Of a stretch of 64,000 nucleotides of DNA, positions 57,203-64,000 are shown one piece after another (the first letter of the stretch is position 1; each line of letters begins with the position of its first letter). Source of the DNA: Apium graveolens. Taxonomy: Eukaryota; Streptophyta; Magnoliopsida; Apiales; Apiaceae. The DNA lies in the NCBI RefSeq assembly GCF_009905375.1, contig NC_133648.1:24757109-24821108 (forward strand). The letters are read 5' to 3'. The translations under genes and the position numbers were made by a program. The notes under the pieces are model-generated. The model was not told where the DNA came from. It made no database searches and was given only the letters and a program-made list of their open reading frames with translations.

Positions 57203-57442
57203 TTATTTCTTCTTCCTACTCTCGACAAGGAGAATAGCGAGTCGTATTATTTGCTCCTGCTTTCGAAGACAATGAAGGTGAAGTTCTCTTCGAACTGCCA
57301 GCAGATCACGTTTAATAGCCTCTGGAAATTGAATCCAGAGATTGTGAGGGATGTTGGCGATAGGGTATGGAGTTGGAATCCCATTTAAAAAGACATGTAC
57401 AGTCTCATCGCCATAGTTGTAAAACCAGCCAAATGCAGCCAT
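57203..57442 (-). CDS. Small ORF of element A between pol and the extra ORF, unknown function
   Basis: 79 codons from ATG 57442: MAAFGWFYNYGDETVHVFLN, then a helical region (QFPEAIKRDLLAVRRELHLH) with a basic end (LLVESRKKK). I do not recognise it. It is uninterrupted in an element whose other ORFs carry stops, has an own ATG, and lies in an otherwise non-coding spacer. Element C lost this stretch by deletion; H and B have no obvious counterpart. It could be a small accessory protein or a chance ORF. Confidence 0.4.
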   Translation of the reverse strand: MAAFGWFYNYGDETVHVFLNGIPTPYPIANIPHNLWIQFPEAIKRDLLAVRRELHLHCLRKQEQIIRLAILLVESRKKK

Positions 57443-58870
57443 TTGTGGTGGTAAGTGTAAAACGAGAGTGAGTATGTGATAAAAGAGTTGATGTGAAGGC
57501 TGATGTGAAGTGGTTGTTTTTATTGGAAAAAGAATGCCAGGAGACGCAAAGAAATTTAATGCTGACAGGTAGAATTAATTCTACCTCGTCTCCTCAGACT
57601 TGGAAGAAGGAAAACAGTCATTGGAAGTTTAAGTCAGATTTATTGCGCACAAATAACAAGTAAAAATTACTGTACGTGTATGTGAACCACTATCCCTAAT
57701 GATATTGACTGTTAATATTCTACCCAAACACAGTCTGATTTAAAATGAAACTGTTTTTAGATTTTATCCACAAATAAGTCAAGTAAAGAATCAGAATTGA
57801 ATATCAGAACTTAGACTTATATCAGAACTTAACAGTTATCAGAACATAATTTCTTAACTCGAAAAATGAACGCCTATTTTAGTAAGTCTTCACACAAATT
57901 CTGATATAGATTCTTCAGAACTTAATCCTCAGAACATGCAATCAGAACTTGTCCTCAGAATTTGTGCAATGTGACACAAAAACTGTTCATCTAAAATAAC
58001 ATAGATCACCACAATTATTTTCATCATTCATATGGAGTGTTTAGTGTGTGCATTAAGCTAAATATCAGACAAAGAGTAAAGTCTGATTCACTTCAGTATA
58101 TCTTAGAAATAAGGCATAACTAAAACTTTACCAAAAACCTGTCATTATTCTGAAACCTACTATTGAATGAGTTCATGCTTGAGTCCACCTCAACTATTTT
58201 GTGCTAATTTTGTGCATCTTTTTAAATTCCATTTTACAGTGGCTTCTCAGTGTAAGTAAGTCACGACTGCTTATCAGAATTTATGCTATTATCAGAGTAT
58301 TTCTCCAGTAATCATAGAGTGTGAAAAGTCACCAAGAAAATATTTTGCTTTTCTGATGCATATTTACTTAATACCAGCAATGCACTTGGGTCGTTCCTTC
58401 CACATTTGTACTCTAGATCTCAAAGGAGTACCTGAATTTTAATCCTTGATTCTTTTTCTTTTTCTTTTGATAAGTGAGGTTTATCGGCACTTAGTACATC
58501 CAAACAGATTTACTAGCATCAGAACTTAACAGATGAGAAGCAATATTCTAGTTTGTGACTTAGTAATAAGATAGACAAAGTAAACTCAACCAAGCTCAAT
58601 GTCAGAATTTGCTTGTGTCAATAGATTTCCACAGAAATAATTACTTCTAACATGGGATCCCTAGTTTATTGAAGACTACTAGGTCAGCATCTAGCACAGG
58701 TATCCTCATAGGATTGAGTAGTTACATTAACAGACATATCACTATCAGAGTTTAGAAACTTACATCAGACAACAGTCAGTACTTAAGCAAATTTTCAATT
58801 AAGCACAGAATATACAAAGAGAGTAATTTCTGTAAATACTGATCATAAAGTCTGATGCATCAGAACAAAA
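57443..58870 (-). other. Spacer after pol of element A, motif-rich
   Basis: No ORF. ATCAGAACTT-type copies cluster at 57795-57960, with further ones near 58510 and 58860. From about 57690 it is alignable base by base with 41620-42777 of element C. Confidence 0.7.
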
Positions 58871-60604
58871 CTAAGCAGATTTAGAGAAAGAACTTGAAAC
58901 CATTCCAAGTTCATTTACCAATCTTGTAAAAGTAGCTTCACACAATGGTTTTGTGAAGATATCTGCTAGTTGTTGATCTGTTGGAACAAAGTGCAATTCT
59001 ACTGTACCTTCATCCACATGTTCCCTTATGAAGTGGTACCTGATGCTGATGTGCTTTGTCATAGAGTGTTGAATCGGATTACTAGTCATAGCAATAGCAC
59101 TTTGATTATCACAGTAAATAGGGATTTTGAAATATGTTAACCCATAATCCAGTAACTGATTCTTCATCCAAAGAATCTGTACACAACAGCTTCCTGCAGC
59201 AATATACTCTGCTTCTGCAGTTGATGTGGAAATTGACTTTTATTTCTTGCTAAACCAAGAAACCAATCTGCCTCCAAGAAATTGGCAGCTTCCACTTGTG
59301 CTTTTCCTGTCAATTTTGCAACCTGCAAAATCTGCATCTGAGTAACCTATTAGTTTAAAATCTGATTCTCTGGGATACCATAATCCCAGATCAGCTGTTC
59401 CCTTAAGATACTTGAAAATTCTTTTCATAGCTGTTAAGTGAGGTTCTCTTGGATCTTCTTGAAATCTTGCACAAAGACAGGTAGCGTACATGATATCAGG
59501 TCTACTAGCAGTTAGATAGAGTAGAGAGCCAATCATACCTCTGTAATCAGTAATATCTACTGATTTACCAGTATCCTTATCCAGTTTTGTTGCAGTGACC
59601 ATGGGAGTGGATGCACTTGAACAATCTTGCATTCTAAATTTCTTCAGCAAGTTTCTGGTGTACTTAGTTTGACAAATAAAAGTGTCTTCTTCATTCTGCT
59701 TGACTTGAAGGCCCAGAAAATAGCTAAGTTCCCTCATCATACTCATCTGATACCTTGACTGCATCAGTTTGGCAAACTTTTTGCAAAGTCTGTCATTTGT
59801 AGAACCAAAAATGATATCATCAACATAAATCTTGACCAGAAGTAAGTCTTTTCCATGGTTGAGGTAGAACAGTGATTTGTCTATTGTTCCTCTGTTAAAT
59901 CCACTTTCTAGAAGAAACTGAGCTAAAGTCTCATACCATGCTCTAGGAGCTTACTTAAGTCCATAAAGTACTTTATCAAGCCTGTAGACATAATCTGGAT
60001 ATTTGGAATCTACAAAGCCTGGAGGTTGTTCAACATATACTTCCTCCTCCAATTCTCCATTGAGAAAAGCACTTTTCACATCCATTTGAAAAATAGTAAA
60101 CTTTTTGTGAGCAGCATAAGCCAAAAATATCCTTATGGCTTCTAACCTAGCAACTGGTGTAAATATTTCATCATAATCAATTCCCTCATGTTGAGAATAT
60201 TCTTTTGTAACCAGCCTTGCCTTATGCCTTTTAATTATACCATCACTGTCAGTTTTGTTTCTGAATACCCACTTTGTACCAGCAACAGATCTATTCTTTG
60301 GTCTTGGTACTAGGGTCCAGACTTTGTTTCTTTCAAATTCATTTAACTCTTCCTGCATTGCTTGCACCCAATCAGCATCTTGAAGAGCTTCTTCCACTTT
60401 CTTTGGCTCAGTCTGAGAAAGAAAAGAATTGTAAAGATATTCATTTGAAGTACCTGTTCTAGTTCTGACACCTGCATCAGGATTTCCAATTATCAAATCA
60501 GGTGTATGTGATTTAGTCCACTTCCTTACAGATGGAAGGTTTTCTCTAGAACTGGATTCTCCCCCATGATCCATGTTGTCTTCGTTTTCATTTTCTGATG
60601 CTCC
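58871..60604 (-). pseudogene. Element A reverse transcriptase - RNase H
   Basis: [53 protein letters not shown], then the catalytic YVDD region (about 59810) and RNase H blocks [25 protein letters not shown] and [12 protein letters not shown]. Stops: TAA near 59950 (Gln in C) and TAA at 59237 (Gln in C). A one-base loss in the G-tract at about 60605 relative to C shifts this part out of the integrase frame. Confidence 0.9.
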
Positions 60605-62220
60605 CCTGAAACTATGCTCTTTGAGTTAGATTCTTCAGAATTTAGATTTTCAGAACTATCAGAACTTGGCTTATCAGAGCTTGACGAATCAGAACTTGAA
60701 GAGCCAGATGTATGTTCTGATACTTCTTGAGATGTGGTAAGATCTTGAGTATGCTCCCCCTGCATAGGTGCATCTTCCTTTGGCGTAGTCACCACAGTTT
60801 CAATAACATAAGAGTTTAATCCATCAGAGTTTGCAGTATCAGGACTTAGATTGTCAGGATTATCAGTATTAGAATTTGAGTCTTCATTTTCAAATCTCAG
60901 CTGATCATGATCAATAAAGTCTTCAAGTCCAGTAATCTTCTTGTCATCAAAAGAGACATTGATAGATTCAATGACCACTCTTGTTCTCAAATTATAGACT
61001 CTGAAGGCTTTTGTGGAAAGTGGATATCCAACAAAGATTCCTTCATCAACTTTTAGATCAAATTTGGATAGCTGTTCAGGATGAGTCTTGAGAACAAAAC
61101 ACTTACATCCAAATACATGAAAATACTTCAGATTTGGCTTCTTTTTCTTCACCATCTCATATGGTGTCTTTCCTTGCTTGTTAATGAGTGTTGCATTTTG
61201 AGTAAAACAAGCAGTCTGCACAGCTTCAGCCCAGAAATAGGTTGGAAGCTTTACTCCTTCAAGCATTGTACGTGCAGCTTCAATGAGAGTTCTATTCTTC
61301 CTTTCAATAACTCCATTTTGTTGTGGAGTTCCAGGAGTAGAGAATTCCTGCTTAATTCCATGGTTTTTGTAGAACTCTAACATTATCAAATTCTTGAACT
61401 CAGTGCCATTATCACTCCTTATTGTCTTCACGGAATCTTTGACCAATTTATCCAGTTGTTTGACATGATCAATCAAGATAGATGCAGTTTCACTTTTTGT
61501 GTGCAAGAAATACACCCATGTATATCTGGTGAACTCATCCACTATGACCATAGCATATTTCTTCTTTGTAATAGACATGATATTTACTGGACCAAATAGA
61601 TCAACATGTAGTAGGTGATAAGGCTCAAGAATTGATGATTCAGTCTTGCTCTTGAATGAAGATTTTCTTTGTTTGGCCTTCTGACAAGAATCACAAAGGC
61701 CATCAGGAGCAAATACTGACTTTGGCAGTCCTCTCACAAGATCTTTCTTGACCAGCTCATTTATATTGTTGAAATTTAAATGTGAGAGTTTCTTGTGCCA
61801 ATTCCAGCTTTCTTCAATTGATGCTCTACTCATCAGACAGATTGCAGAACCATCAGTACTTGTTGAAAGCTTAGCTTCATAAATGTTACCACGTCTGTAT
61901 CCTTTCAGAACAACTTTGCCTTTAGATTTACTCACAACTTCACAGTGTTCTTCAAAGAAATCAACATGATAACCTCTGTCACAGATTTGACTTATACTTA
62001 GCAGATTGTGTTTAAGTCCTGAGACCAGAGCTACTTCTTTAATGATGACATTCCCAAGATTGATATTGCCATATCCCAATGTTTTTCCAATGTTGCCATC
62101 TCCATAAGAAACACTTGGGCCAGCTTTCTCCACAAAGTCTGATAGCAGGACTTTATTTCCAGTCATATGTCCTGAACATCCACTGTCCAGAACCAGGATA
62201 TTTTTCATGTTGCCCTGCAA
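60526..62220 (-). pseudogene. Element A protease - integrase - linker
   Basis: 564 open codons. It starts LQGN (TTG codon) after GATTGCAG|GG (boundary 62215), in frame with gag but behind its TAG stop. Protease: ILVLDSGCSGHMTGN, YGDGNIGKTLGYGN, SGLKHNLLSISQICDRGYHV. Integrase: WNWHKKLSHLNF, CDSCQKAKQ, HVDLFGPVNI, RSDNGTEFKN, NGVIERKNRT, FVGYPLSTKAFRVY. The linker is Ser/Asp-rich, encoded partly by AAGTTCTGAT motifs (60650-60705). The end is frameshifted by a missing base in a C-run near 60605. Best-preserved protease-integrase of the window. Confidence 0.92.
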
Positions 62221-62232
62221 TCACAAAGACCA

Positions 62233-64000
62233 CTAATGATTAGTTTTAAGGACCCAGACTTGCTTGGATCCTTTGGCCTTATCAAGTTTGTTAACATTTG
62301 CAGCGGATTTAGCATCAGAGTTTATGTTAACATTTTTCTTATCAGAACTTACACTATCAGACTTTGAATCAGAATTTACACTAGAAGGAACAATGGAAAC
62401 TTTCTTTAAAGAAGGTTTTATTTGATAATAATCATAGTACAAACTATGATATTCCTTACAAGTATAAATAGAATGCCATAAACTACCACAATGAAAACAA
62501 GGATTTTGTGGCTTATATCTAACAGACTGACTCTTAACTCCTGACTTTGAAGGTAAGGAGTTTATGTTCTTATTCTTCCTGCAAAAAGAGGCCAGATGGT
62601 TAGAACTTCCACAGTTATGACACGTTTTCCTAGGAGCTTTAGGAATAGGCTTATAATCATTGCTTTTATTCACACCTTCCTTTCCATTCCTATTTTTCCT
62701 AGGTGATTTTACCTTATTTACGTTCTTAACATCTTTCAGCTTATGCTTAAGCTGCTTCTTAGTCATTAAGCCTATGTTTACTTCAGCTGTCTTTTCCTGT
62801 TTAAGTTTGTCAGAAGTTAATCCCTCTTTAACTTCTGATTTCTCATTTTCAGACTTTACTGCTACAAACTTAACAGGTTTTAACTTTGGCTTTTGCTGAA
62901 CAACAACAGGCTTAATTTCTACAGTTCCTGTATCACTCTTATCCTCTCCATAACCTAAGCCCTCTTTCCAGTTTTCACTACTTAGCAAATTTTGAGTTGT
63001 TCTGCCAGAGTTAGTCCAAGTCCTGATAATCTCTCTTTCCTTTTCTAACTCAGTTTTTAGAGATTCATTCATTTTTAGCACTTCATCCCTAACATAAAAA
63101 GCATCATCTCTATCTTTCTGAGTTGGATGGAACATAACTAACTCTTTTTCTAAGAAATCATTTCTTTTCTTAAAAGCAAGATTTTCAGAAGTTAATCTTT
63201 CACATGTTAAAGTTTGATCTCTATAACTAACAAACATGGTTTTAAGATATCTTCTCAACTCATTAATATCATCAGTATGAAAAACATAAGTAGTCTAAGG
63301 TACCTTTGATTCAGCAGCTCCAGAACTGCTTTCAACACTTGCTTTATCAGCATTTGCCATCAAAGCATAATTCTCCTCACTTTCAGAGTCTGAGGTTTCT
63401 GTCCAGCTTTTCTTCTTTATGACAAGAGCCTTGCCTTTGTCACCCTTCACTTTCTTGCAATCAGGAGATATGTGGCCTTTCTCACCACAGTTATAGCATT
63501 TGACATTGGTATAATCTCCTCTGTCAGACTTTCCTCCTCTGCCCTCAGATCTTCTAAAATTCTTCTTATCAGAACTTGTGCCTTTCCTGGAAAACTTCTT
63601 TCCCTTCCTGAACTTCCTGTATGCAATCTTTGTGATCCCTTTCACCATAAGAGCACACAGCTTCATCATCTCCTCATCAGCATCAGTCTCAGGCAAGCTT
63701 TCAGATTCTGAGTCATCATCACTTTCAGAACTTGATGACTCAGTATCAGACTTTGTGAAAAGAGCTTTACCCTTGTCTTTCCTTGAGGTAGCTACCTTGG
63801 GGGATTCTTCTTCAGCCTTAAGAGCAACTGTCCTTGACTTTCCTCCTTTCCTCTTGCTTCTTTGTTCCATCTCAAGTTCATGAGTCTTGAGCATTCCATA
63901 AATTTCATCAAGAGTTGTTTCATCAAGATTGTAGTTGTCTCTTATTATTGTTGCCTTCAAATCCCAGCATTCAGGAAGAGCTAACAGGAATTTAAGGTTT
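62233..64000 (-). pseudogene. Element A gag, N-terminus outside the window
   Basis: Still open at base 64000. It keeps three CCHC knuckles: CYNCGEKGHISPDC (about 63470-63510), CHNCGSSNHLASFC and CFHCGSLWHSIYTC. Acidic Ser-rich segments (SDTESSSSESDDDSESES) and a coiled coil (LTSENLAFKKRNDFLEKELV) lie between. TAG at 63295 replaces CAG (Gln) of C. It ends KQVWVLKTNH with TAG 62233. The segment 63325-63810, including the first knuckle, is what C lacks. Confidence 0.88.

Larger units (their letters stand above)
27900..64000 (-). mobile_element. Element A (SIRE-like Ty1/copia), incomplete at window end, carrying nested B and C
   Basis: Minus strand. Its 3' LTR is 27900-28493, next to a GGGGGAGAT polypurine tract. 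Then, going right: extra ORF (split by B), spacer, small ORF, spacer, RNase H-RT, integrase, protease and gag, which is still open at base 64000. The 5' LTR lies outside. It inserted in H gag; the left flank is ATAAG (27895-27899), whose partner is not in view. Same family as C: proteins and LTR match closely. Confidence 0.92.

Noticed and set aside
1..64000. Endogenous pararetrovirus
   Set aside because: Protease-integrase-RT-RNase H order with LTRs, primer sites and target duplications is that of LTR retrotransposons; there is no movement or coat protein region.

Overview
This window is plant nuclear DNA, almost certainly from a eudicot with a large, repeat-rich genome. The evidence is long LTRs, tRNA-Met primer sites (TGGTATCAGAGC), Ty1/copia pol proteins of the Sirevirus/SIRE type, a non-autonomous element with 4-kb LTRs of Tekay style, and a hAT element. 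The general look recalls Apiaceae elements, but that is a weak impression and the species cannot be read from the sequence. I see no host gene, tRNA, rRNA or CRISPR array. Practically every base can be assigned to a transposable element or to its remains.

Layout: the window is a set of nested insertions. The oldest layer is element H, a minus-strand SIRE-like copia element. It runs from base 1 to 8867 and resumes at 27485-27899; both its LTRs lie outside the window. Its gag is split by element D (8868-27479, plus strand, another copia lineage, target duplication TGGAC). D's integrase is split by element E (13829-23184, plus strand, two 4.05-kb LTRs around a 1.25-kb interior without genes, target duplication AAACA). 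D is also split by a 1.27-kb hAT element F (23324-24588, 8-bp duplication TCTCAAAG). Further right, H is interrupted by element A (27900 to beyond 64000, minus strand, SIRE-like). A's downstream ORF is split by element B (29894-53928, plus strand, SIRE-like, duplication TTCCT). B's downstream ORF is in turn split by element C (37796-48652, minus strand, same family as A). LTR divergence counted by eye (B about 2.3%, C about 1.6%; D about 1.7%, E about 0.4%) agrees with the nesting order.

H, A, B and C share one plan: long gag with CCHC knuckles, then protease, integrase, RT and RNase H, a non-coding spacer, a long extra ORF after pol (the position of the Sirevirus 'envelope-like' ORF), a polypurine tract and the 3' LTR. 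Each is broken by nonsense codons or frameshifts, so none looks autonomous; C keeps an open 615-codon gag. The extra ORFs of H, A and B share a recognisable N-terminal domain and lack a signal peptide or membrane segment.

The most unusual signals lie outside the classical domains. Each copia family has its own short repeated motif, often in inverted copies. In B, ATCCGTCGA occurs in the LTRs, in spacers and inside three coding regions. In A and C it is AAGTTCTGAT. In H, a hairpin array CTGTG-GCGA-CACAG lies between pol and the extra ORF. In D, long GTAACGCAT/ATGCGTTAC palindromes lie in the leader. All four SIRE-like elements also carry a splice-acceptor-like TGCAG|GG exactly where pol begins.
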